A DNA stretch of 20,717 nt from Sulfurospirillum sp. UBA1314 (GTDB lineage: Bacteria; Campylobacterota; Campylobacteria; Campylobacterales; Sulfurospirillaceae), in the NCBI GenBank assembly GCA_002307095.1, contig DBTO01000074.1:19402-40118 (forward strand), given 5' to 3'. The first letter of the stretch is position 1. Every line of letters starts with the position of its first letter. This document shows positions 12,627-20,315 of this stretch, piece after piece. Under the pieces are notes generated by a model, which searched no databases, was not told where the DNA came from, and saw nothing but the letters and a program-made list of their open reading frames with translations. The position numbers and the translations under genes were made by a program.

Positions 12627-13567
12627 GTCAAGCGTGGATTGATGAAATGGCAGCACTTTGGTGTACAAAAGTCCACGATGGACTCAGTTTTTCAGAGCAA
12701 AGAGCGTTTCAAAAATGGTTACATGTAAACCCCGAACACCGCAAAGCGTATGTGCAGTTTGAGGCGTTGTGGAACGAACTGGATGGGCTTTCTCCCACGC
12801 AGACCACCTCTTCCAAGAAGTGCCTCAAACCGTGGTTTGGGTATGCCTGTGCTTGTGCTATTGCCTGTTTTTTCATCGCCTTTTTGCAGTGGCAGACGTG
12901 GAACAGTCGTCTTGAATTTGCGCAAAACATAGCAACACCTGTAGGCTCGATGCGTGAATATACACTGAAAGATGGCACCACGCTTTTTCTGGATACCGAT
13001 ACAAACGTGAGTGTGGAGTACTACAAGCAGAAGCGCTTGGTGAAACTGCATCAAGGGCAATTGGTTTTACATGTAAGCAAAGATGCCGCTCGTCCACTGT
13101 TTGTCGATGCTCAAAATGTGCAAATTCGCGTCACAGGAACCCTCTTTGAAGTCCGAAATGTGGACAAACACGTGCGTGTCAGCGTGGAAGAGGGGAGTGT
13201 GGAGGTGTCGCACAAACGCCTTGAAGATGGCAGCGTGTTACCATTGGCGCGCTTGAGCGCGAAAGATCAGATCACGCTTGATGAGCGAGGGTTTGTGCTG
13301 AGGGCTTCCACACTGCACAATGACTCGGTCGCTCCGTGGCGCAGTGGTCGTTTGATTTTTGATAAGACACCCTTAAAAGAGGTGTTATTTGAATTTGAGC
13401 GTTATGGGGCGAAGAAAACCGTGATAGCCTCTTCGGAATTGGCGCCCATGCCACTTTCTGGCAGTTTTGAGATCGAACGGTTTGCCAGTTTTTTAGAGAT
13501 GCTTCCTAAAGTTTTACCGCTGAAAGTTGCCAATGGTGGCGATAAAATCATCCTTGAAAAACGTTAA
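12623..13567 (+). CDS. fecR: FecR-type sigma regulator
   Basis: This 314-residue single-pass protein has an N-terminal cytosolic DUF4880-like segment (about 5-48, with WCTKVHDGLSFSEQRAFQKW and the N-P-E-H-R-K-A-Y end). A transmembrane helix follows (about 72-90, Cys-rich), then a periplasmic FecR domain (about 105-205, VGSMREYTLKDGTTLFLDTD) and a C-terminal DUF4974-like domain (about 240-312). It senses the signalling domain of a TonB-dependent receptor and controls FecI. Two copies of the repeat lie in it (12719-12728, 13067-13076), both read as LHV. Confidence 0.92.
   Translation: MSQAWIDEMAALWCTKVHDGLSFSEQRAFQKWLHVNPEHRKAYVQFEALWNELDGLSPTQTTSSKKCLKPWFGYACACAIACFFIAFLQWQTWNSRLEFAQNIATPVGSMREYTLKDGTTLFLDTDTNVSVEYYKQKRLVKLHQGQLVLHVSKDAARPLFVDAQNVQIRVTGTLFEVRNVDKHVRVSVEEGSVEVSHKRLEDGSVLPLARLSAKDQITLDERGFVLRASTLHNDSVAPWRSGRLIFDKTPLKEVLFEFERYGAKKTVIASSELAPMPLSGSFEIERFASFLEMLPKVLPLKVANGGDKIILEKR
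12719..12728. repeat. iterated palindrome, copy 10
   Basis: Exact copy in the fecR N-terminal segment; read as LHV. Confidence 0.9.
13067..13076. repeat. iterated palindrome, copy 11
   Basis: Exact second copy in fecR, in the periplasmic domain; read as LHV. Confidence 0.9.
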
Positions 13568-13577
13568 ACTATTTTTT

Positions 13578-13592
13578 TGATAACGAATGTCA
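13578..13592. promoter_or_regulatory. Fur-box-like site, distal to receptor 1
   Basis: TGATAAC-G-AATGTCA is a 7-1-7 site with five of seven right-half matches, 11 bases after the fecR stop. A 7-bp inverted repeat TAACGAA/TTCGTTA (13581-13587 and 13604-13610) overlaps it. Confidence 0.5.
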
Positions 13593-13624
13593 GGTTTTTA
13601 ATTTTCGTTACGTCTTCTCTTATA

Positions 13625-13639
13625 TGAAAACTATTATCA
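13625..13639. promoter_or_regulatory. Fur-box-like site, proximal to receptor 1
   Basis: TGAAAAC-T-ATTATCA has a perfect right half and lies directly before the AAGGAG ribosome site of the receptor gene. It gives the receptor its own iron control besides FecI/FecR. Confidence 0.7.
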
Positions 13640-13655
13640 AATAAGGAGAAGATTT

Positions 13656-16010
13656 ATGATGAAATTTCGCACCCTATCCATTGCCGTGGCGGCGGCTTTG
13701 GCAATGAGTTCCCCTCTGATTGCACAGAGCTCACCTTCTTTACATGTAAACATTGCAGCCCAGAGTTTAAGCTCTGCCCTTGGCGAATTTGCCAAGCAAG
13801 CCAAGCTTCAACTCATTGTGGATTCTAAACTGCTAGAGGACAAAAAAGCACCCACGCTTCAAGGCGATATGAGCCTCAAAGAGGCACTAGACAAACTGCT
13901 CAAAGGTACGGGTTTGGAGGCGACGATCCAAGGCGACACCATGGTGATCAAGCCTCAAAATGATGCGGAAGTCGCACTTGATGCGATTACGATCAATGCA
14001 GCACAAGCAACGACGGAGGGCACAGGTTCGTATACGACAGGTTCAACCAATACCGCTACCAAACTCAATCTCTCACTGCGCGATACGCCTCAATCGGTTG
14101 TTGTGGTCACGCATCAGCAAATTGAAGACCAAAATTTAGAGTCCTTAGCCGATGTCACGAGTGCTATTGCAGGGTTTTACTCGCCTACGTGGGATACAGA
14201 GCGAACGTATATTGTGATGCGAGGCTTTGAAGTTGATTATTACAAAATCGATGGGATGCCAACAGAGTATGCGGGCGATGTGCAACAAGATATGCTAATG
14301 TACGACCACGTTGAAGTGGTGCGAGGAGCAAATGGTTTGATGAGTGGAGCAGGAAGTCCCGCTGCCAGCATCGACTTAGTGCGCAAGCATGCAACTTCTA
14401 AAGAGGCAACGGGCAGTGTCACTGCAAAAGCGGGCAGTTGGGATAACTACCGAGGTACGCTCGATGTACAATCAGGTGTCAACGAAGAGGGCACGGTTAG
14501 AGCACGTATGGTGGTGAGCAAAGAAGATAAAGACTCCTTCAGAAATTTTTACCACAGAGAGAGTGAACTCTTTTACGGCATTGTCGATGCGGATATTGGG
14601 GAGAGTACTCATTTTTACGTGGGTGCAAGTTATGAGAAACACGAAGGTGATGGAAGCACATGGGGTGGCGTTCCTGCTTGGTTTAGCGATGGCACGCGCA
14701 CGGATTTTGGTACTTCTGCCTCGTTTACACCCAAATGGACTTCATGGGATACCACGACAAAAAGTGTTTTCACGGGAATTGAGCATACCTTTACGAATGA
14801 TATTAAACTGAATGCACGCTACACCCATCTTGAACTTGACTCTGACTCCAAGATAGCGCTCACGGGCTATTACGATTTTCCAGACCGTACTACTGGGCTT
14901 TTTGCAGGTTCCCCGTATACAGGGGCTTACCCTAGTAAAACCAAACAAGACAGCGTTGATCTTTACACCTCTATCCCTTTTGAAGTAGCAGGACTCAATC
15001 ATGAAATCTTAGTGGGTACCACTTATTCTAAGAAAACCTATGAAGATTGGTGGAACTATTCTCTCAGTGGCGCCGTGGCGACGGAAAGTGTTTATAACTG
15101 GACAGGAAGTGCGAGTGAGCCTGAATGGAGTGCGCTAGAAAAAAGTGCGGATAATACGACGACACAGTTAGGTGCCTATTTAGCCAGTCGCATTTCGCTT
15201 CGTGACGATCTCAAACTGATCGTGGGAAGTCGTGTGAGCAACTGGAAATACGAGAATAAACTCAGTGACTACAGCTACGATCATCAAGGGGTTCTCACGC
15301 CGTATGCAGGTCTGATTTACGATCTTGATACGATGCACTCAGTGTATGTTAGCTACACAGACATCTTTAAACCACAAGATTATCGCGATAAAAACGGTAA
15401 TTACCTCGATCCAAAAGAGGGAAAAAGTTATGAAGCGGGTATCAAAGGTGAATACTTTGGTGGAAAACTCAATGCGGCAGTAGCTATTTTTAGAATAGAA
15501 CAAGACAATGTCGCCGAAGCCGATGGAGCAAACTTCGTCCCAGGTACGACGACACAAGCCTATTATGGTGCAGAAGGTGTTGTAAGCAAAGGATTTGAAA
15601 TTGATCTCTCTGGTGAAATTACACCGGAATGGAGTGTGGCACTTGGATGGGCACAATTTGAAGCCAAAGATGCGAGTGATGTTAAAGTGCTGACAACAGA
15701 ACCACGCAAACAAGCCAAACTCTCAACAACCTATAAAATTGGCAATGTCACCTTGGGTAGTATGCTTAGTTGGCAAAGCAAGATTTACAATACGACCCAA
15801 AATCCTTTAGGCGAAACGGTTGATTTAACCCTCAGCGATGTTGTTTTGGTCAATGTGATGGCAAAATATCAGATTACCAAAGCACTCTCAGCCCAACTCA
15901 ATGTTGATAACCTCTTCAATAAAGAGTATTACTCAAACATTACGTACGATACCCAACTGATTTACGGCGATCCACGCACCGTGACACTGACGATGAAATA
16001 CACTTTTTAA
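13656..16010 (+). CDS. TonB-dependent ferric-siderophore receptor with STN signalling domain
   Basis: This 784-residue outer-membrane protein has a signal peptide (1-24), an STN domain (about 28-98; ALGEFAKQAKLQLIVDSKLL), a TonB-box-like DAITINA (109-115), a plug domain (about 138-255; LRDTPQSVVVVTHQQIEDQN, VMRGFEVDYYKIDGMPTEY, VEVVRGANGLMSGAGSPAAS) and a beta-barrel ending in Phe (MKYTF). The pattern matches the FhuE/FpvA/FoxA group of siderophore receptors. The STN domain is what FecR-type regulators sense, which fits fecI-fecR directly upstream (88-base gap). The ligand is not identifiable; hydroxamate- or pyoverdine-type is likely by family. A perfect 10-bp hairpin follows the gene. Confidence 0.93.
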   Translation: MMKFRTLSIAVAAALAMSSPLIAQSSPSLHVNIAAQSLSSALGEFAKQAKLQLIVDSKLLEDKKAPTLQGDMSLKEALDKLLKGTGLEATIQGDTMVIKPQNDAEVALDAITINAAQATTEGTGSYTTGSTNTATKLNLSLRDTPQSVVVVTHQQIEDQNLESLADVTSAIAGFYSPTWDTERTYIVMRGFEVDYYKIDGMPTEYAGDVQQDMLMYDHVEVVRGANGLMSGAGSPAASIDLVRKHATSKEATGSVTAKAGSWDNYRGTLDVQSGVNEEGTVRARMVVSKEDKDSFRNFYHRESELFYGIVDADIGESTHFYVGASYEKHEGDGSTWGGVPAWFSDGTRTDFGTSASFTPKWTSWDTTTKSVFTGIEHTFTNDIKLNARYTHLELDSDSKIALTGYYDFPDRTTGLFAGSPYTGAYPSKTKQDSVDLYTSIPFEVAGLNHEILVGTTYSKKTYEDWWNYSLSGAVATESVYNWTGSASEPEWSALEKSADNTTTQLGAYLASRISLRDDLKLIVGSRVSNWKYENKLSDYSYDHQGVLTPYAGLIYDLDTMHSVYVSYTDIFKPQDYRDKNGNYLDPKEGKSYEAGIKGEYFGGKLNAAVAIFRIEQDNVAEADGANFVPGTTTQAYYGAEGVVSKGFEIDLSGEITPEWSVALGWAQFEAKDASDVKVLTTEPRKQAKLSTTYKIGNVTLGSMLSWQSKIYNTTQNPLGETVDLTLSDVVLVNVMAKYQITKALSAQLNVDNLFNKEYYSNITYDTQLIYGDPRTVTLTMKYTF
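13740..13749. repeat. iterated palindrome, copy 12
   Basis: Exact copy, extended to 12 bp (13739-13750), at the start of the STN domain of receptor 1; read as LHV. Confidence 0.9.
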
Positions 16011-16018
16011 ATCTCTCT

Positions 16019-16042
16019 GACTGCTGCCAGATGGCAGCAGTC
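16019..16042 (+). terminator. hairpin after receptor 1
   Basis: GACTGCTGCC and GGCAGCAGTC form a perfect 10-bp GC-rich stem with an AGAT loop, 8 bases after the stop. No T-tract follows, so termination may be incomplete or the hairpin may protect the mRNA end. Confidence 0.6.
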
Positions 16043-16129
16043 AACATGACGAAAAAAGAGGCAGATAAACGCCTAAAAATGTTCGCAAAAGAGGCTATAC
16101 TTTTCCAAATGATTTGAGGAGATTGAGCG

Positions 16130-16549
16130 ATGAATTTAGTGATCGTGGCAAAACTGGTTCACATCGCCTCGGCGATACTGTTTATCGGGTGTGTCTATTT
16201 TCGTAACTTCATCTTGCCACGCGCGCGTTTTGCCCTAGACAGTGCTCAATTTGAAGCGATGGAGAGTGCGCTTTCTCCACGCACTCGTTTGATGGGCAAA
16301 ATCAACAATACCCTGTTACTGTTCAGCGGACTTTTCCTCGCCTACACCTATTTTGACCCGACCAATGTGCTTTTACATGTAAAGATGACCTTGGGGCTGA
16401 TCGTGATCGCGATGTTCTTGGGCGCCCCTTTGGTGATGCACCGTTTGATGGGCGAAAAGAAGCGTCAAATCAAGACGATTTACCATCATGTTATGTTTGC
16501 ATTGATGGTATGTATCGTCATTCTCTCTCAAACGATGTTTGCGCTTTAA
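16130..16549 (+). CDS. small four-helix membrane protein, CopD/HemJ-like
   Basis: This 139-residue protein has four hydrophobic segments (about 5-27, 57-75, 84-105, 119-138). The first helix reads LVHIASAILFIGCVYFRNF, resembling the His-containing first helix of CopD-like and HemJ-like proteins, and His11, His83, His104 and His119/His120 lie in or near helices. Haem or metal binding is therefore possible, but the family is only loosely matched. A GAGGAG ribosome site precedes the ATG. The gene stands between a siderophore receptor and a convergent esterase gene whose end it overlaps by 32 bases (16518-16549). His83 is encoded by a copy of the repeat. Confidence 0.75.
   Translation: MNLVIVAKLVHIASAILFIGCVYFRNFILPRARFALDSAQFEAMESALSPRTRLMGKINNTLLLFSGLFLAYTYFDPTNVLLHVKMTLGLIVIAMFLGAPLVMHRLMGEKKRQIKTIYHHVMFALMVCIVILSQTMFAL
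16373..16382. repeat. iterated palindrome, copy 13
   Basis: Exact copy in the CopD-like gene; read as LHV with His83. Confidence 0.9.
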
Positions 16550-18119
16550 TGGAGCTAAAGATCCGTACCAATCCATCAGCAAGTGCTACGCTCCAACTAA
16601 AATAGTCATGCCCTCCTGCAAACTCTTCGTAAAAAACAGCGTTATGTTTGGCGTTTAAAACGGTGCGTAGATGCCTGTTGGATTCTAAAATATCAATACT
16701 GCTTTGCCCTGTCTCAAAAAGACCGGCGTACATGTAAAACGAGATGGGAAGCGTTTTGGTTTGGGCGATCTCTTTCGTTAACCACTCCATTTCGGCATCG
16801 TGATCGGGTTTCCACCAAAACGAACCTGAGAGACTGAGCACCTTTCCAAAAAGCTCTGGGTAGCGAAATGCCGTGTACGCCGAAGCGAGTCCTCCGTAAC
16901 TGGAGCCGCTTACAATGGTTTGGCTTGCTTGGAGATGCGGTGAGATCGTCTTTTTAAACCACGGCAGAAGCTCGTGCGCCATAAAATCGGCAAAGAGAGG
17001 ATTGCAGGGAAGCTCGACGGCTCTGCTTTGGTAGCTTGGATTGGCGATAAAGACAGCAATGAGCGGAGGGACTTTGTGTGCGGCGATGAGATTATCAAGA
17101 ATAACGGGTGTTTGCACTTTGCTTTGGTACTCTTTGCCATCAAACACGAACAAAACAGGATAGGTTTTTGCTTTGGAAAAGCCTTTGGGCAGATAGACAT
17201 CGATGGCGCGTTGGTTGTTTAAGAGCGAACTTTGGAGCGTATAGCTTTGAATGGTACCTTGTTTTTCACGGGTTGCTTTCGACCAGTCGGTATAGTGTTG
17301 ATGCGGTAGTTCGACCGTAGACATCGTATGAAATTTATCGTCAGAAGCCATCGGCGTTTGATTGAACGGATCGGCTTGCAACGTGGCGAGTATCGCAACA
17401 CGACGCTCTCTAGGCGTTCCCTCTATCATCGGCACATCGGGAGCCAGTTGGTAGGAAAGCCTTGTCCCTTTGGGTACACTAAAACTCTTATACCAGATGT
17501 CGTTTTCGCGCATTTTGTTCATAGAGGTAATGTCGCCAATCGGTGCGCCCATAATCTGGATGTTGTTTTTGGCTCCTCGGTAGAGAAACGTCAAAAGATA
17601 TTCGCCATTTTCCTTCTCTTCAATCAACGGTGTTCCTACGCGTTGGATCTGCTCCCAAAAGGCTTGCGTGTCCGTTACGCCTTTCATGCTTAAAAGGGTA
17701 GGGCTCGTGATCTCTTCGTGTGGAATCTCTTGTTTGGAGGCTTCAGGTATCAGCGTTTCAAGCTTACATGTAAAGATACTTTCACTTTCCGATGCCTCAA
17801 TAACCAGCGTGTACGTTCCTGTATGCGTTGCGGTAAATCTAAACTGCTCTTCCAATACAAAAGGTTCACTGAGCCTTCGTATCGGCATTTTGTTCTCATC
17901 CACTAACGTGATGCTTTTAATCATCGCAGAGGTTTGGTATTCACCTCTGACGTAATCATCGGCGTTGAGGTTTAAAGGAATCTCAAACGTTTGGTAAGGT
18001 GTGAGGGTTTGTTGGATCATCGTAGGCTCCATCGCAGTTAAAGATACCCAAAAAAATCCCAAAGAGAGAAAAACTCTCTCTAGGATTTTAATACGTGTAA
18101 GCAAGCGTGATGCCAACAT
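16518..18119 (-). CDS. fes: Fes-like siderophore esterase with export-type N-terminus
   Basis: This is an alpha/beta hydrolase of about 533 residues. It has an N-terminal hydrophobic stretch FLSLGFFWVSLTA behind basic residues (about 1-29), a Fes-type N-terminal beta domain (about 140-260, ending DPFNQ), and a C-terminal esterase D-like domain (about 290-520). The nucleophile elbow is GSSYGG (Ser407) and the catalytic His504 lies in AGGHDYFSW. Fes/IroE enzymes hydrolyse ester siderophores such as enterobactin; the signal-like N-terminus suggests periplasmic action, as for IroE. The start is uncertain: the ATG at 18119 overlaps the end of the receptor gene by 32 bases, and downstream starts would lose the signal. 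It follows receptor 2 in one operon. Confidence 0.85.
   Translation of the reverse strand: MLASRLLTRIKILERVFLSLGFFWVSLTAMEPTMIQQTLTPYQTFEIPLNLNADDYVRGEYQTSAMIKSITLVDENKMPIRRLSEPFVLEEQFRFTATHTGTYTLVIEASESESIFTCKLETLIPEASKQEIPHEEITSPTLLSMKGVTDTQAFWEQIQRVGTPLIEEKENGEYLLTFLYRGAKNNIQIMGAPIGDITSMNKMRENDIWYKSFSVPKGTRLSYQLAPDVPMIEGTPRERRVAILATLQADPFNQTPMASDDKFHTMSTVELPHQHYTDWSKATREKQGTIQSYTLQSSLLNNQRAIDVYLPKGFSKAKTYPVLFVFDGKEYQSKVQTPVILDNLIAAHKVPPLIAVFIANPSYQSRAVELPCNPLFADFMAHELLPWFKKTISPHLQASQTIVSGSSYGGLASAYTAFRYPELFGKVLSLSGSFWWKPDHDAEMEWLTKEIAQTKTLPISFYMYAGLFETGQSSIDILESNRHLRTVLNAKHNAVFYEEFAGGHDYFSWSVALADGLVRIFSSIKAQTSFERE
16728..16737. repeat. iterated palindrome, variant copy 14 (9/10)
   Basis: GTACATGTAA in the esterase gene. 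On the coding strand the Tyr-Met-stop frame is used, and the changed base turns the stop TAA into TAC (Tyr). Confidence 0.6.
17764..17773. repeat. iterated palindrome, copy 15
   Basis: Exact copy in the esterase gene (minus strand); read as Thr-Cys-Lys. Confidence 0.9.
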
Positions 18120-20178
18120 TGCGTGGTTCACCATATGTGACATAAGGTTTGATTAAACTACCATAATACTTTTTATCCCCCACGTTGTCCACATAAAGGG
18201 AGGCTTTAAGATTTTTGGTGAATTGGTAACTCGCCATCAAATCGACAACACTGAAAGCATCTTGGGTTGCACTGCCATACCAATAGGAGATGCTGGTCGC
18301 ATTTTGCCATCGCAGTGCTGCTCCAAGTTTGAGTGCATGGATGGGCGAATAGGTCAGCATCGCTTTAAGCGTTTCGGTTGGGATATAGGTTTGCGTATCT
18401 TCTCCGTCCGCGTTTTCGATGGAGAGATTCGTATAGCCTATTGAGGCGTTGATCTGCTCGCTTAGTTTGCCTGCAATTTCGATCTCAAACCCTTTGGTCG
18501 TAACGCCGTCTTCCAAGGTGTAGTACGATCTTCCTGTGCCATCACTCAGTGTTCCTGCATAACTTGCAACATTGTCTTGAGAGGTTTTAAAGAGCGCAAA
18601 CGAGGTATTGAGCGCATTGTCAAACCACGAGGATTTAAGCCCAAATTCCACGTTTTTCCCCTCTTTTGGATCGACATACTGTCCGTTAATATCCAAATAG
18701 GCTTGTGGCGTAAAGCTGGTTGTATAGCTCACATAGGAGGAGATATTCTCTGTAATTTTATAGAGCAAGGAGGCGTAAGGCGTCCAGATGCCGTCATTTT
18801 CAGAGGTCAAGTCACTGTCCCAATAGCCGTAGCCTTTTTTATCAAAATTGGAAACTTTCGTACCTGCAATGAGGCTCAAAGAATCGCTAAGATGGTATTG
18901 TGTTGCGGCAAAAACAGATTTTTGCTCCTCTTTCCATTTGGCAATCAGCGTGCGATCATCAAAAACAGGGCTCACCGTCGTGCCATTCCATGCCGTAAGA
19001 TCAATGACCGTTCCCGTGTTGTCAAGGTCGTAGTCGGAACGTTCATCGGCGTCTCGTTTGGCGATGTTGATGCCAAAAACAGCTTCGTGTTCTCTGCCAA
19101 AAAGATCGTATTTACCATCCATCGTGATGTCAAAAAGGTGCTCTTTGGTGTCAAACGCATACTGTTGCAACGCATCGATTTCCAAAACCCCTGAATAATC
19201 CCAAAGATTGATCAGTTTCGCGTCTTGTTTGGTCTCTTTGTATTTGTAGGTGGTTTTTAAATTCCAACGGGAAGAGAGCGGTGTGCTCAATTCGGTAAAA
19301 AATTCGTTCGTCGTGACATCGCGATACGACCAGTCGCTTGCCGCATTGGTTGAGACGTCGTAGTTTTTTCCATCAAAAGCAGGAATGCCGCCCCATTGGG
19401 TACCGTTGTTTTTATCGGAGTAGTGTGTTGCCCCAAACGTTAAACTCGCATCGTTCATTACATCGGCTTCAATGATCCCTGAAACCAAAGTTGAATCACT
19501 AGAATAGCGGTCCAGATACGAATCCCCCGTCTCTTTCGCAACGATCACACGTCCACGGATCGTCTTTGCATCATTCAACGCCCCAGAAGTATCTAGATCA
19601 ACACGCGTGGTATCCCACGAGCTATAGCTGAGTTTGGCTTCGGCTTGTGTTTCACTGGTGGGGCGTTTACGAATCATATTGACCGTTGCGGAAGGATCAC
19701 CGTGATTGCTCGAAAGCCCCGTCGCTCCTCTGGTGATTTCGATGCGATCAAAGAGTGCCATATCGATGTCGCCGTATTGGTAATCATACGACAAAGGTAA
19801 ATTCACACCGTCTTCTAAAAGATTGGTAATCGTAAATCCGCGTGAGGTAAACATCGTTCGATCCGATTCCATTTTTTCAACCGTAATGCCTGTGGCATAC
19901 TCCAGCGCATCATTGATGGAGTTGAGGTGAAAATCTTCCATCTGCTCGGATGTCACGACCGAGACACTTTGCGGCGTTTCGAGTGGTGAGAGATTCATTT
20001 TGGTCGCACTGGACATCTTGGGAATCGTGTAGGAGTGACTTCCCTCGGTGGTATCGCTTTTTTCGGTGATGGTAATGCCTTCAAGTTCTTGAGAATTTTT
20101 GATCTCGTCTGCATGGGCAACCGTAAAGAGAACGGCAACAGCTACAAGAGAGAGTCGGACTTTTTGACACACTTTCAT
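18088..20178 (-). CDS. TonB-dependent ferric-siderophore receptor without STN domain
   Basis: This 696-residue outer-membrane protein has a signal peptide (1-23), a TonB-box-like EGITITE (33-39), a plug domain (about 60-175; LETPQSVSVVTSEQMEDFHL, FTSRGFTITNLLEDGVNLP, IEITRGATGLSSNHGDPSA) and a beta-barrel ending in Tyr (LAYTY) rather than Phe. It is clearly related to receptor 1 (shared blocks such as YVDPKEGKN versus YLDPKEGKS and SQDNVA versus EQDNVA) but lacks the STN domain, so it should not signal through FecR. A Fur-like box lies about 21 bases upstream. The siderophore esterase gene overlaps its end, suggesting the ligand is an ester-type siderophore; this is inference. Confidence 0.93.
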   Translation of the reverse strand: MKVCQKVRLSLVAVAVLFTVAHADEIKNSQELEGITITEKSDTTEGSHSYTIPKMSSATKMNLSPLETPQSVSVVTSEQMEDFHLNSINDALEYATGITVEKMESDRTMFTSRGFTITNLLEDGVNLPLSYDYQYGDIDMALFDRIEITRGATGLSSNHGDPSATVNMIRKRPTSETQAEAKLSYSSWDTTRVDLDTSGALNDAKTIRGRVIVAKETGDSYLDRYSSDSTLVSGIIEADVMNDASLTFGATHYSDKNNGTQWGGIPAFDGKNYDVSTNAASDWSYRDVTTNEFFTELSTPLSSRWNLKTTYKYKETKQDAKLINLWDYSGVLEIDALQQYAFDTKEHLFDITMDGKYDLFGREHEAVFGINIAKRDADERSDYDLDNTGTVIDLTAWNGTTVSPVFDDRTLIAKWKEEQKSVFAATQYHLSDSLSLIAGTKVSNFDKKGYGYWDSDLTSENDGIWTPYASLLYKITENISSYVSYTTSFTPQAYLDINGQYVDPKEGKNVEFGLKSSWFDNALNTSFALFKTSQDNVASYAGTLSDGTGRSYYTLEDGVTTKGFEIEIAGKLSEQINASIGYTNLSIENADGEDTQTYIPTETLKAMLTYSPIHALKLGAALRWQNATSISYWYGSATQDAFSVVDLMASYQFTKNLKASLYVDNVGDKKYYGSLIKPYVTYGEPRNVGITLAYTY

Positions 20179-20198
20179 ACAATAGATCCTTTTATAAT

Positions 20199-20213
20199 TG
20201 ATAACGATAATTA
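20199..20213. promoter_or_regulatory. Fur-box-like site of receptor 2
   Basis: TGATAAC-G-ATAATTA, within a GATAAC-GATAAT direct array, lies 20 bases before the receptor ATG (20178). It fits Fur repression of the receptor-esterase operon. Confidence 0.65.
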
Positions 20214-20275
20214 TATATGAATAGTATCACACTCGCATCACAAGGTCAAATTTTAAAGAGATTTTTCTACAATTT

Positions 20276-20290
20276 TAAGTATTATTATCA
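20276..20290. promoter_or_regulatory. possible Fur half-site before the response regulator
   Basis: The right half ATTATCA (20284-20290) is perfect and the left half poor (TAAGTAT). It lies 25 bases before the response-regulator ATG. It may be a weak site or chance in AT-rich DNA. Confidence 0.3.
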
Positions 20291-20315
20291 ATATTTTTAA
20301 AAGGGCGTGGCATTT

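Noticed and set aside
378..17773. TTACATGTAA as an ordinary transcription-factor operator
   Set aside because: Ten of 13 exact copies lie deep inside genes of unrelated operons, and promoter copies are the minority.
18063..18079. AGAGAG-N5-CTCTCT hairpin near the end of receptor 2 as a terminator
   Set aside because: The stem is only 6 bp and simple-sequence, lies inside the esterase reading frame and has no adjacent T-tract.
18577..19194. 205-codon open frame on the plus strand inside receptor 2
   Set aside because: It mirrors the receptor's codons, has a composition unlike a real protein (many basic and Cys/Phe residues) and has no ribosome site.
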